Assembly (NCBI RefSeq): GCF_938028825.1
Contig: NZ_CALIZP010000026.1
Coordinates: 1-23,542 of the forward strand
DNA length: 23,542 nt
Reading direction: 5' to 3'
DNA from: an uncultured Cardiobacterium sp.
GTDB lineage: Bacteria; Pseudomonadota; Gammaproteobacteria; Cardiobacteriales; Cardiobacteriaceae
The notes beneath the pieces are model-generated. The model had not been told where the DNA came from. It saw nothing but the letters and a program-made list of their open reading frames with translations, and searched no databases. Each line of letters begins with the position of its first letter. Within the stretch, counting starts at the first letter, position 1. Made by a program: the position numbers and the translations under genes. Of this stretch, positions 13,859-22,444 are shown piece after piece.

Positions 13859-14902
13859 ATGTTGGGAAAACCTGAGATTATCGGGGTAGATATCGGGCAA
13901 TACAGCATCAAGATTGCCCTGGTCAAACAGTCCGGCAAAAGTTTTACCGCCAATCACCTCGCTTATGAAGTGATACCGCCGGATGTGCGCCAGCAGCGGG
14001 ATCGTGCCACCTTGGGCAGAATCGTTGCCGCTACCCTGAAAAAACAAAAACTTTCCAAAGGGTTGCCGGTGCTGCACATCAATACCGGCGACGCCATTAT
14101 GCGGGAAGTCACTGTGGATGCGGGTTTACGCGGCAACGAACTGGAAGGTGCTGTTGAACTTGAATTGAACGACGCCATCCCCTTCGGCATGGATCAGGTC
14201 TATTTCGACTTCGATGAAGTGCCAAACAAAAAAGGAACCAGACTCGTCGTTGCCGTACGTCGCGACGTGGCCGATGAAAAGACCGCACTTCTGAACAACC
14301 TGCCGAAAACGTTTGTCGCACCGCAAGTGGATGTTGATGCTTTCGCCTTCAACCGCGTGCTGAATTATGTTGTCAGGAATGACAGCGCTGTCGGTAAAAA
14401 CGGGCGCGTCATGCTGATTGATATCGGCTTTAACCGCAGCCGTTTTTACGTCTGCAAAGGGGGCGAGCTGCTGTTCAGTCGCGAACAGCAAATCGGTGGC
14501 AACACCGTGAACGAAATCATCATGGACGTTTTCGATATAGATGCCGAATCGGCAGAAAACCGCAAAATCGGCCGCAGCTTCGGCGATGAATATAAAGATT
14601 TGGTCCTGACCCCATATGTACAGACCTTTACAGAGCAGCTGCATTTGGCGATGGACTTTTACGAAGCCAACAACGTCAGCGAAAGCCCGGAACCGCTCAG
14701 GGCAATCTATCTGACCGGCGGCGGCGCGCGACTGAGCGGCTTCGTGGAGGCACTGGGTGCTGCAAACGTTTCCCACAATATCAGACTGCTGAATCTGGCA
14801 CCGTACATCAAACTGCCCGGTTCGCAACGATCTGACGAAACATTGCAGTCTGGCATCAATCATGCCTTGGCAATAGGCTTGGCGATGGAAGGCACAAACT
14901 AA
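13859..14902 (+). CDS. pilM: Type IV pilus inner-membrane platform protein PilM
   Basis: 347-residue cytoplasmic actin-like ATP-binding protein that docks on the N-terminus of PilN and links the pilus motor to the PilNO platform. The nucleotide fold shows IIGVDIGQYSIKIALVK (7-23), the second phosphate loop MLIDIGFNRSRFYV and YLTGGGARLSGFVEAL. ELELNDAIPFGMDQVYFDF matches the PilM core. AAGGAG at 13844-13849 is well placed before the ATG at 13859. The N-terminus is short compared with Pseudomonas PilM. The stop overlaps the pilN start by one base (TAATG). Confidence 0.95.
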   Translation: MLGKPEIIGVDIGQYSIKIALVKQSGKSFTANHLAYEVIPPDVRQQRDRATLGRIVAATLKKQKLSKGLPVLHINTGDAIMREVTVDAGLRGNELEGAVELELNDAIPFGMDQVYFDFDEVPNKKGTRLVVAVRRDVADEKTALLNNLPKTFVAPQVDVDAFAFNRVLNYVVRNDSAVGKNGRVMLIDIGFNRSRFYVCKGGELLFSREQQIGGNTVNEIIMDVFDIDAESAENRKIGRSFGDEYKDLVLTPYVQTFTEQLHLAMDFYEANNVSESPEPLRAIYLTGGGARLSGFVEALGAANVSHNIRLLNLAPYIKLPGSQRSDETLQSGINHALAIGLAMEGTN

Positions 14903-15525
14903 TGGCTAGAAAATTTAACCTGCAACCGTGGCGGGCACAGCGCCGCGAAGAGCAAAGAAAAGGGTTCACATACGCAACTGTGTTCATCATCATAGCGAGC
15001 GCTTTGGCACTGGGCGCTGATTACTGGCTGCAAAATAGATATATCGAGCAACAGGAAACAGCAAAGGAATACATAAAAGCCGAAACTGCCAAACTATCCA
15101 ATGCAGAAAAAGAGATAGAGCGCCTGAAACTGCTCAACGAGGAAGTAAACCGCCAGATAACGGTTATCCAGGGCTTGCAGGCACAGCGCGGTTTGGTGAC
15201 CGAGATGCTTGATTATGTAGCAACAAACACACCGGAAAGTATCTTTTTACGATCCATTGACTACAAATCCGGCGAAACTGACCAGCTTGGAAATGTTGCT
15301 ATCAGGGGTATTGCCATGAATGACAGCGCAGTAGCTCAATTTATCCGCAATATGGAAAAATTTCCCCATTTTGCGCCACCGGCCAACGTGGAAAGAATCA
15401 GCGGAAACATCAGTGATGATAAAAGCTTTACGGTACCATCGGGTAGTGAAGTGAAAGAGTTTGTTATCCATGTAAAAGTCAAGCAGGCATCCGCCAATAA
15501 TACAACAGAAGGAGGACAGGGATGA
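14902..15525 (+). CDS. pilN: Type IV pilus assembly protein PilN
   Basis: 207-residue bitopic inner membrane protein. The cytoplasmic tail MARKFNLQPWRAQRREEQRK is the PilM-binding motif (INLLPWR in relatives). One transmembrane helix follows (about 24-42, YATVFIIIASALALGADYW), then a coiled coil (about 48-95, rich in E, K and L) and a periplasmic ferredoxin-like domain that pairs with PilO. RBS and start overlap the pilM stop, so translation is coupled. Its codon use is AT-richer than in the pet genes. Confidence 0.95.
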   Translation: MARKFNLQPWRAQRREEQRKGFTYATVFIIIASALALGADYWLQNRYIEQQETAKEYIKAETAKLSNAEKEIERLKLLNEEVNRQITVIQGLQAQRGLVTEMLDYVATNTPESIFLRSIDYKSGETDQLGNVAIRGIAMNDSAVAQFIRNMEKFPHFAPPANVERISGNISDDKSFTVPSGSEVKEFVIHVKVKQASANNTTEGGQG

Positions 15526-16172
15526 AATTTGTATCTCCGGGCCAATTAGACACCGGCAATATGGGGACATGGCCGATTTATTATAAAGTCATCCTTTGGG
15601 TTGCTATCGTAGGTATTGGCGCATTTGTTTACAACAAATTTGCCAGAGAACCCCTGGTGGAACAACAAAGTGCCAATCAAACCGAAATTGAGGGGCTGGA
15701 AGCAAAGTATAAACAACTGTACCAATACACACAGGATTTGCCCAAATATCAGGAGCGTTCTGCCGAATTGGTCGAGATCTTGAAATCATTATTGGAGTTT
15801 TTGCCTTCAGAAGAGGAAATGCCCAACCTGATAGACAGTGTTTATGCGGCAGGTATCGACAACAATATTATTTTCAACCTGTTCCAGCCAAAACTTGACG
15901 TAAAACGGGGATTTTACGACGTCAAACCCATTGATTTGGATACAGATACCAAGTATGCAAATTACTCTCACTTTACCGGCCGGATATCAGCATTGCAACG
16001 TATCCTGAATGTTTCTGATATGTCGATTAAAATTGATGAGAAAGATCCGAGTAAACTGTCCATTAAAAGTCAGTTACAGACATACGTTTACAACCAGAAC
16101 CTGGATGAATTTCTCAAGCAGGATGTAAATCAACTCAAGAATATTGGAGGGGAGAATGCAAATGGACAATAA
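15522..16172 (+). CDS. pilO: Type IV pilus assembly protein PilO
   Basis: 216 residues. A short cytoplasmic N-terminus is followed by one transmembrane helix (about 17-38, YYKVILWVAIVGIGAFVYNKF), a coiled coil (about 45-90) and a periplasmic domain with ISALQRILNVSDMSIKI near residue 150, typical of PilO. It heterodimerises with PilN and contacts PilP. GGAGG at 15511-15515 precedes the ATG, and the start overlaps the pilN stop (ATGA). The gene is among the most AT-rich in the window. Confidence 0.94.
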   Translation: MKFVSPGQLDTGNMGTWPIYYKVILWVAIVGIGAFVYNKFAREPLVEQQSANQTEIEGLEAKYKQLYQYTQDLPKYQERSAELVEILKSLLEFLPSEEEMPNLIDSVYAAGIDNNIIFNLFQPKLDVKRGFYDVKPIDLDTDTKYANYSHFTGRISALQRILNVSDMSIKIDEKDPSKLSIKSQLQTYVYNQNLDEFLKQDVNQLKNIGGENANGQ

Positions 16173-16737
16173 GTCGGTATTGTGCAAGTTTGCGATATTA
16201 CCACTCACAATAGCATTTGCCACGGGGTTTATTGGAGATAATCCCGAGTCAGAAGCAGCTCAGTTTGTGCAGAATACACAAAATACGGTCAAACCCAGTC
16301 CCAATCTGGATTTGGGAGCATTACCGGTCAATCAGGAATATCACCCCTATGTGTACACTGCGGCAGATGCGGATCCGTTTGCCTTAAAGTCCTTCGTTGT
16401 AGATGCGACTATACCGGCAGACAGTACCAAGGACACATGTGGTGATGATGATTGTGGTGATGGTGCCCCCGTACCGCATGAAAAGTATTTCCTCGAGAAT
16501 TATGAGATGGATCAATTATGGATGGTGGGTACCGTAGTCAAGAAAAACCAGCGGCGGGCTGCTTTGATCCAAACGCCCGATGCTGGGGTCGTCAATGCAA
16601 TGCAAGGCGAATATATGGGCAAGAATAACGGCCTGATTGTCTCCATCAAACCGGATCAGGTCGTAGTACGTGAGAAATATCGGGTACCACGTGGTTGGCA
16701 AAACCGTATTGCCATTTTAGAGCTGTTTACTTATTAA
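16156..16737 (+). CDS. pilP: Type IV pilus protein PilP, lipobox cysteine missing
   Basis: 193 residues. PilP is normally an inner-membrane lipoprotein linking PilNO to the secretin PilQ. The C-terminal HR domain is intact: FLENYEMDQLWMVGTVVKKNQRRAALI, then GVVNAMQGEYMGKNNGLIVSI and VVREKYRVPRGWQNRIAILEL. The N-terminal hydrophobic segment (about 12-26) ends ATGF where a lipobox would end in Cys: F25 is TTT (16228-16230), one base from TGT. The only other early Cys (C10) lies before the hydrophobic core. An extra DTCGDDDCGDG loop could form a disulfide. The ATG at 16156 has GGAGG upstream; an ATG at 16162 is also possible. The start overlaps pilO by 17 bases. Confidence 0.9.
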   Translation: MQMDNKSVLCKFAILPLTIAFATGFIGDNPESEAAQFVQNTQNTVKPSPNLDLGALPVNQEYHPYVYTAADADPFALKSFVVDATIPADSTKDTCGDDDCGDGAPVPHEKYFLENYEMDQLWMVGTVVKKNQRRAALIQTPDAGVVNAMQGEYMGKNNGLIVSIKPDQVVVREKYRVPRGWQNRIAILELFTY

Positions 16738-16753
16738 TTTAGAGGTCATGGAT

Positions 16754-18961
16754 ATGAAACACATTTTTACCGGCAGCTTGCTGCTTCTCTCTTCCGGTCT
16801 GTATGCAGCCAGTATCACTGGTGTAGAACATGGCAGTGGTGCAGGCGGCTATCAGGTGGTATTCAAAAATGCCGGTGTCAAGCCGCAGGCTTTCAACTCG
16901 GATTCTTCCATCGTACTGGATTTTCCCAATACCTCTTCCGGCATGAAAACGCGCAGCGTGGATGTCGCCCAAAATGGCATTTATAACGTCGAGGTTATTC
17001 CGGGGCAGGGACGTACGCGCGCAGTCATCAATCTGTCAGCACCGACGACATATAACGTCAGTCTGCAAGGACAGGATGTTGTCGTCAGTGTGGCCGCCAA
17101 TACCGGGCGGGTAGCAAGACCGGCAAATAATAATGCAGCCGGTGGATTCCGGGGCGCTGTTAACAGGCAGGTCGGTACCGGTACGGCAACGGTTGGCCGG
17201 GGAGTCAATACGGTTACTGCGCTTGCTCCCAAGTTCAACAAGTTGGGGAACGGCAACGGTGCCCAGTTTACTTTCAATCTTCCTTCACCTGATACAGTCG
17301 TGAATTTACGCAAAGACGGTAATCGTGTCGTGGCCGAAATTCCGGGTATCAGTATCGCCAACAACGAACAAAAGCAGCTGGATGTGCGCGATTACAGCAC
17401 ACCGGTCAATACGGCAACAATCCAAAGAGCAGGACGTGGTGCCAAGATTACCCTGGACATGGGCGGTAATGCTTATGAATTCGTCAATTACCAAAGTGGT
17501 ACAGCTTATACGATAGAAATCAGAAAGCCGGCACAAAGCCTTCAAGACCGCAAAGTGCAGGAAATGCTGGGTTTTGGCAGTGGCAAACAATACAGAGGCG
17601 AGCCGTTATCTCTGAATTTCCAGGATATTGAAGTGCGTGCCGTCTTGCAGATTATCTCGGAATTTACCAAGAACAATATCGTGGTCAGTGATGGCGTAAC
17701 CGGTAATATTACGCTACGTTTGGATAATGTGCCTTGGGATCAGGCGCTAGATATTATCCTGAAAACCAAAGGATTGGATAAACGGGAAAGTGGCGGTGTT
17801 ATCTATGTTGCTACCTTGGATGAATTAAGAGACTCGGAACTGAAAGTTCTCACAACGCTTAAAGAGAAAAGAGATCTGACGCCTACGCGTATTGACCGCA
17901 TTCAGGTGCAATTTGCGCGGGCAACGGATCTGAAGAAGCTCATAGAAGAAGCTAAGAAAAACTCGTCATCTTCATCTAACACTTCTTATAATAATACTGT
18001 AGATTCCATTCTTTCCGATCGTGGTTCGGTATCGGTTGATGAAAGGACCAATACCCTTATTGTCAATGATATCCCGGAGAAGATTCAAGCCGTTCGCGAA
18101 CTGGTTGCCGAACTGGATAAACCGGTCAAACAAGTGTTGATTGATTCCCGTATTGTCCTCACGGAAGACAACTATGCCCGCGATTTGGGTGCCCGCTTCG
18201 GTGTATCTTTTGTTAATCCCAATTCAAACAGCCTTGTTGTTGGCAGTGGCAGAAATGAGGCAACAACGCAATTTGCCGTTGATACGCTGAATAGAACTAC
18301 CCCGAGAACCATGCCCGATTTGTCCAACCGCTTGGGGGTCAATATGCCGGTTACCGGTGGTACGGCTGGGAACCCGGCCAGCTATGGTCTGTCCATCCTG
18401 AGTGGCGATTTCCTGGTAGATTTGGAACTTTCTGCCTTGCAAACTGAAGGACGCGTGGAAATCCTTTCCAGCCCGCGCGTTGTGACCCAAGATGGTGCGG
18501 TTGCCGAAGTGTGGTCCGGTACTGAAGTCCCGATTATCACCAAAGATGATGATGGCACGAATAACCTCGAAACCGTGACTGCTTCCCTGCGTCTCAATGT
18601 TACTCCGCGTATCGCGCCGAATAACATGGTCGATATGGAACTGAACATCAATAATGATGAACTGGGCAATAATGTCTCGGTAGCAGGCGAGACGCAATTC
18701 TCCAAGAATATCAGCGGTGTGAAAACCAATGTCCTGGTGGATAATGGTGAAACAATCGTCTTGGGTGGCGTGTATAAACAAACACAGCGTGCCTCCACAA
18801 ACAAAGTACCGCTGTTGGGCGATATTCCGGTTATCGGCAATGCCTTCAAGAAAAATTCACGCACTTTTGACAAGAGCGAAATGCTGATCTTCGTCACCCC
18901 GCGTATTGTGGACAAGCGCTTGGTGGATAACGACAAGTTCTCCAACTTGCCAGGTCGTTAA
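16754..18961 (+). CDS. pilQ: Type IV pilus secretin PilQ
   Basis: 735 residues. PilQ forms the outer membrane ring through which the pilus and, in competent species, DNA pass. A signal peptide (MKHIFTGSLLLLSSGLYA) is followed by two peptidoglycan-binding AMIN domains (about 20-116 and 158-260), an STN/N0 domain (about 285-352), an N1 domain with VSVDERTNTLIVNDIPEKI (about 375-480), and the secretin barrel with LSSPRVVTQDGAVAEVWSG, VTPRIAP, VDNGETIVLGGVY and VPLLGDIPVIGNAF. A Ser/Asn-rich loop (KNSSSSSNTSYNNT) interrupts N1. I start at the ATG at 16754: AGAGG at 16741-16745 fits it better than the ATG at 16748. It ends the operon. Confidence 0.96.
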   Translation: MKHIFTGSLLLLSSGLYAASITGVEHGSGAGGYQVVFKNAGVKPQAFNSDSSIVLDFPNTSSGMKTRSVDVAQNGIYNVEVIPGQGRTRAVINLSAPTTYNVSLQGQDVVVSVAANTGRVARPANNNAAGGFRGAVNRQVGTGTATVGRGVNTVTALAPKFNKLGNGNGAQFTFNLPSPDTVVNLRKDGNRVVAEIPGISIANNEQKQLDVRDYSTPVNTATIQRAGRGAKITLDMGGNAYEFVNYQSGTAYTIEIRKPAQSLQDRKVQEMLGFGSGKQYRGEPLSLNFQDIEVRAVLQIISEFTKNNIVVSDGVTGNITLRLDNVPWDQALDIILKTKGLDKRESGGVIYVATLDELRDSELKVLTTLKEKRDLTPTRIDRIQVQFARATDLKKLIEEAKKNSSSSSNTSYNNTVDSILSDRGSVSVDERTNTLIVNDIPEKIQAVRELVAELDKPVKQVLIDSRIVLTEDNYARDLGARFGVSFVNPNSNSLVVGSGRNEATTQFAVDTLNRTTPRTMPDLSNRLGVNMPVTGGTAGNPASYGLSILSGDFLVDLELSALQTEGRVEILSSPRVVTQDGAVAEVWSGTEVPIITKDDDGTNNLETVTASLRLNVTPRIAPNNMVDMELNINNDELGNNVSVAGETQFSKNISGVKTNVLVDNGETIVLGGVYKQTQRASTNKVPLLGDIPVIGNAFKKNSRTFDKSEMLIFVTPRIVDKRLVDNDKFSNLPGR

Positions 18962-18990
18962 ACAGCAATTACACTTTCCATACCACTTCT

Positions 18991-19017
18991 GCCCCACCTT
19001 GGTGGGGCTTTCTTTTT
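18991..19017 (+). terminator. Rho-independent terminator after pilQ
   Basis: GCCCCACC and GGTGGGGC form an 8-bp stem followed by TTTCTTTTT. It lies 30 bases after the pilQ stop and only about 13 bases before the gatB start, so the gatB ribosome site (GAGGA, 19018-19022) follows directly. gatB may depend on read-through or on a promoter hidden in pilQ. Confidence 0.85.
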
Positions 19018-19029
19018 GAGGATATCCCC

Positions 19030-20460
19030 ATGCGCTATGAACCCGTGATTGGTCTGGAACTGCATATTCAACTGGCGACCGCCAGCAAGCTCTTTTCTCC
19101 CGCTTCTGCGGCATTCGGCGCGGAGCCGAATGCCCATGTCAATGAAATCGACCTGGGGTATCCGGGTGTACTGCCGGTGTTGAACGCGCAGGCGGTGCGG
19201 TTTGCGACGCTGTTCGGGCTGGCGATTGGCGCGGCAATCAATCCGCATGCCTTCTTCATGCGCAAGAATTATTTTTACCCCGACCTGCCGAAGGGTTATC
19301 AAATCAGCCAGTTGGACGACGCCATCATTCGCGGCGGCGTGGTGACGGTAGAAACGGCGGACGGCGTGCGCGAAGTGCGCATCAACCGTGGCCAGCTGGA
19401 AGAAGACGCGGGTAAGTCTGTACACGATGCCTTTTCCGACCGCACCGGCATTGACCTCAACCGCGCCGGTGTGCCGCTGATCGAGCTGGTTTCCGAACCG
19501 GACTTGCGTTCGGCGGCGGAAGCGGTGGCCTATATGCGCCAGTTGCACCACCTCGTGCGTTACCTCGGCATCAGCGACGGCAACATGCAGGAAGGCTCCT
19601 TCCGCTGCGATGCCAACGTCTCCATCCGGGTAGCGGGCAGTAACGAACTCAACCCGCGCGTCGAGCTGAAAAACATCAACTCCTTCCGCTTCGTCGAGCA
19701 GGCGATCAACCTGGAAATCGAGCGGCAGAGCGAGCTGATGGACAGCGGCAAAGCCGTCGAGCAGGAAACCCGCCTCTTCGACCCCGACCGCATGGAAACC
19801 CGCACCATGCGCAGCAAGGAAGAAGCCAACGATTACCGCTACTTCCCCGACCCCGACTTGCTGCCGCTTGACCTCGCGCCGGAATGGATTGCAGAAACGC
19901 GCGCCATGCTGCCGGAGCTGCCGCAGGCACGGGCGGCGCGCTACCGGCAGGCTTACGGCCTCGATGCCGACGCCATCCAGTTCATCCTGCAAACGCGCGA
20001 CATGGCGGACTACTACGACACGCTGACCGCTGCCTGTGGTGACGGCAAACTGGCAGCCAACTGGATGCAGGGCGAATTTGCGCGGCTGTACAACGAACAT
20101 GCGGGCAGCATCAAAGACATCCCGCTTACCGTTGAACGCTTCGCCGGCCTGCTGCAACGCGTACAGGACAACACCATCTCCGCCTCTGCCGCGAAAAAAC
20201 TGCTGCCGCAACTGTGGGCGGGGGATGCCACGGCGGACGAACTGATTGACGCGCAAGGCCTGCGCCAAGTGAATGACGACGGACAAATCGCCGCCTGGGT
20301 GGACGAAGTCATCGCCGCACACCCCGAACAAGTCGCCGCCTACCGCGCCGGACAGGGCAAAATGCTCGGCTTCCTCACCGGACAAGTGCTGAAACGCTCG
20401 CAGGGACAGGCGAATCCGAAAACCGTCAACGCCCTGCTGCAAGAAAAACTCAAAGCCTGA
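19030..20460 (+). CDS. gatB: Aspartyl/glutamyl-tRNA amidotransferase subunit B
   Basis: 476 residues. GatB is the kinase/transamidase subunit of GatCAB, which converts Glu-tRNA(Gln) or Asp-tRNA(Asn) to the amide form. The cradle domain shows VIGLELHIQLATASKLFS, FMRKNYFYPDLPKGYQISQ, GSFRCDANVSIRV, RVELKNINSF and EANDYRYFPDPDLLPL. The helical and YqeY-like tail domain (about 330-476) ends with GQVLKRSQGQANPKTVNALL. The ATG at 19030 follows GAGGA. The partner genes gatA and gatC are not in the window, so the operon is split or lies elsewhere. Confidence 0.97.
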   Translation: MRYEPVIGLELHIQLATASKLFSPASAAFGAEPNAHVNEIDLGYPGVLPVLNAQAVRFATLFGLAIGAAINPHAFFMRKNYFYPDLPKGYQISQLDDAIIRGGVVTVETADGVREVRINRGQLEEDAGKSVHDAFSDRTGIDLNRAGVPLIELVSEPDLRSAAEAVAYMRQLHHLVRYLGISDGNMQEGSFRCDANVSIRVAGSNELNPRVELKNINSFRFVEQAINLEIERQSELMDSGKAVEQETRLFDPDRMETRTMRSKEEANDYRYFPDPDLLPLDLAPEWIAETRAMLPELPQARAARYRQAYGLDADAIQFILQTRDMADYYDTLTAACGDGKLAANWMQGEFARLYNEHAGSIKDIPLTVERFAGLLQRVQDNTISASAAKKLLPQLWAGDATADELIDAQGLRQVNDDGQIAAWVDEVIAAHPEQVAAYRAGQGKMLGFLTGQVLKRSQGQANPKTVNALLQEKLKA

Positions 20461-20496
20461 CGGCAAGCGGGACAGCCCATGCCTACCATGAAGCGC

Positions 20497-20502
20497 TATA
20501 AT
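20497..20502 (+). promoter_or_regulatory. Consensus -10 box ahead of typA
   Basis: A perfect TATAAT lies 70-80 bases upstream of typA, between gatB and the small hairpin. No recognisable -35 sits at 16-18 bases, so strength is uncertain. Confidence 0.45.
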
Positions 20503-20517
20503 TGCCAACCTAAGAAG

Positions 20518-20540
20518 ACGCCGCACCAGCGGCGTTCTTT
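20518..20540 (+). terminator. Weak terminator or leader hairpin between gatB and typA
   Basis: ACGCCGC (20518-20524), loop ACCA, GCGGCGT (20529-20535), then TCTTT. The U tract is poor. It lies downstream of the TATAAT box, so it would be in the typA leader and could act as an attenuator. Confidence 0.45.
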
Positions 20541-20573
20541 ATGCAACAAAAACACAAACCAACCGAGAACCCC

Positions 20574-22397
20574 GTGACTGATATCCAAGACGTAAACAAA
20601 ATCCGCAACATCGCCATCGTCGCCCACGTTGACCACGGCAAAACCACCCTCGTTGACCAACTCTTCCGCCAATCCGACACCCTTGCCGAGCGCGCCGAAG
20701 TCTACGAACGCATGATGGACTCCATGGACCTCGAACGCGAACGCGGCATCACCATCATGGCGAAAAACACCGCCATCCGCTGGAAAGACTACCAAATCAA
20801 CATCGTGGACACCCCCGGACACGCCGACTTCGGGGGCGAAGTCGAGCGCGTCCTCTCCATGGTGGACAGCGTCCTCCTCCTGGTGGACGCCATGGACGGC
20901 CCCATGCCGCAAACCCGCTTCGTCACCCAAAAAGCCTTCGACATGGGGCTGAACCCCATCGTCGTCATCAACAAAATCGACCGCCCCGGCGCACGGGCCG
21001 ACTGGGTGCTGAACGAAACCTTCGACCTCTTCGATCGCCTCGGTGCCACCGACGAACAACTCGACTTCCCCATCATCTACGCCTCCGGCCTGAACGGCTA
21101 CGCCGGCGACAACCCCGACATCCGCAGCGGCGACATGACCCCGCTCTTCGAAGCCATCGTCAACCACGTCAAACCGCCGCAAGTCGAACGCGACAAACCC
21201 TTCCGCATGCAAGTCTCCTCGCTCGACTACTCCAGCTACACCGGCGTCATCGGCATCGGCCGCATCGAGCGCGGCAGCATCAGCGGCAACACCCAAGTCA
21301 AAATCATTGGCCGCGACGGCGACGTGCGTAACGGCCGCGTCCTGCAAATCTACAAATTCCTCGGCCTGGAAAAAGTCGAAGTTGACAGCGCCGCCGCCGG
21401 CGACATCATCTCTTTTACCGGCATCGACCCGCTCTACATCTCCGACACCCTCTGCGACCCGAACCACATCGAAGCCCTGCCGCACCTCTCCGTGGACGAG
21501 CCGACCATGAGCATGACCTTCCAGGTCAACAACTCCCCCTTCGCCGGGCGCGAAGGCAAATTCGTCACCAGTCGGCAAATCAAAGAACGCCTGGAGCGCG
21601 AACTCATCCACAACGTCGCCTTGCGTGTTGAAGAAATGGACGACCCTGACAAATTCAAAGTCAGCGGCCGGGGCGAACTGCACCTCTCCGTGCTCATCGA
21701 AACCATGCGCCGCGAAGGCTACGAACTCGGCGTCTCGCGTCCCGAAGTCATCTACAAAGAGATCGACGGCGAAATCCACGAACCCTACGAATTCGTCGTC
21801 CTTGACCTTGACGAACAACACCAGGGCGCGGTGATGGAGCGCATGGGCGAGCGCAAAGGTGAACTGCGCAACATGGTGCCGGACGGCAAAGGTCGCATCC
21901 GCCTCGAATACCTCATCCCGACGCGCGGCCTCATCGGCTTTCAGACCGAATTCATGACCCTCACCTCCGGCAGCGGCCTCAAATTCCAGACCTTCGACCA
22001 CTACGCGCCGAAAAAAGAAGGCTTGGGCAAAACGCGGCATAACGGCGTACTCATCTCGATGGCGACTGGCAAAGCGCTGGCCTACGCCCTCTTCAACCTG
22101 CAAGATCGCGGTCGCCTCTTCATCGGCCACGGCGACGAAGTGTACGAAGGCATGGTCATCGGCATCCACAGCCGCGACAACGACCTCACCGTCAACCCGC
22201 TCAAAGCCAAACAACTGACCAACATCCGCGCGGCGGGCTCGGACGAAAACCTCATCCTCACCCCGCCGATCCGCAACACCCTCGAACAGGCGCTGGAATT
22301 TATCGACGACGACGAACTTGTCGAAGTCACGCCCAAATCCGTGCGCATCCGCAAAAAACTGCTCACCGAAAACGATCGGAAAAAAGCGAAGCGGTAA
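20574..22397 (+). CDS. typA: Translational GTPase TypA/BipA
   Basis: 607 residues from the GTG at 20574, the same size as E. coli BipA. It is a ribosome-binding GTPase related to EF-G and LepA, involved in 50S assembly and in stress and cold adaptation. The G domain has G1 AHVDHGKTT, G2 RERGITIMAKNTAI, G3 DTPGHADFGGEVERVL and G4 NKIDRPGA. Domains II, III and V and the BipA-specific C-terminus (RGLIGFQTEFMTLTSGSG, then GVLISMATGKALAYAL) are present. An ATG at 20541 would add 11 residues, but it has no ribosome site and lies at the foot of the hairpin. GAGAA precedes the GTG. The choice remains open. Confidence 0.96.
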   Translation: MTDIQDVNKIRNIAIVAHVDHGKTTLVDQLFRQSDTLAERAEVYERMMDSMDLERERGITIMAKNTAIRWKDYQINIVDTPGHADFGGEVERVLSMVDSVLLLVDAMDGPMPQTRFVTQKAFDMGLNPIVVINKIDRPGARADWVLNETFDLFDRLGATDEQLDFPIIYASGLNGYAGDNPDIRSGDMTPLFEAIVNHVKPPQVERDKPFRMQVSSLDYSSYTGVIGIGRIERGSISGNTQVKIIGRDGDVRNGRVLQIYKFLGLEKVEVDSAAAGDIISFTGIDPLYISDTLCDPNHIEALPHLSVDEPTMSMTFQVNNSPFAGREGKFVTSRQIKERLERELIHNVALRVEEMDDPDKFKVSGRGELHLSVLIETMRREGYELGVSRPEVIYKEIDGEIHEPYEFVVLDLDEQHQGAVMERMGERKGELRNMVPDGKGRIRLEYLIPTRGLIGFQTEFMTLTSGSGLKFQTFDHYAPKKEGLGKTRHNGVLISMATGKALAYALFNLQDRGRLFIGHGDEVYEGMVIGIHSRDNDLTVNPLKAKQLTNIRAAGSDENLILTPPIRNTLEQALEFIDDDELVEVTPKSVRIRKKLLTENDRKKAKR

Positions 22398-22412
22398 CAC
22401 CACAGACGAGGG

Positions 22413-22437
22413 CAGGGCGGGGCAACACCCCGCCCTG
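22413..22437. other. Strong intercistronic hairpin
   Basis: CAGGGCGGGG-caaca-CCCCGCCCTG, a perfect 10-bp GC stem 8 bases before the DUF1152 start. There is no T tract on either strand, so it is not a standard terminator. It may protect the typA mRNA end or limit ribosome access to the next gene. Confidence 0.7.
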
Positions 22438-22444
22438 AACACAA

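Noticed and set aside
18958..20526. Long leftward open frame opposite gatB
   Set aside because: Shadow of gatB: composition follows the antisense of a GC-rich gene and no motif or ribosome site is present.
20496..22442. 648-codon leftward open frame opposite typA
   Set aside because: Shadow of typA produced by strong codon bias; the Val/Asp/Phe-rich product has no known motif.
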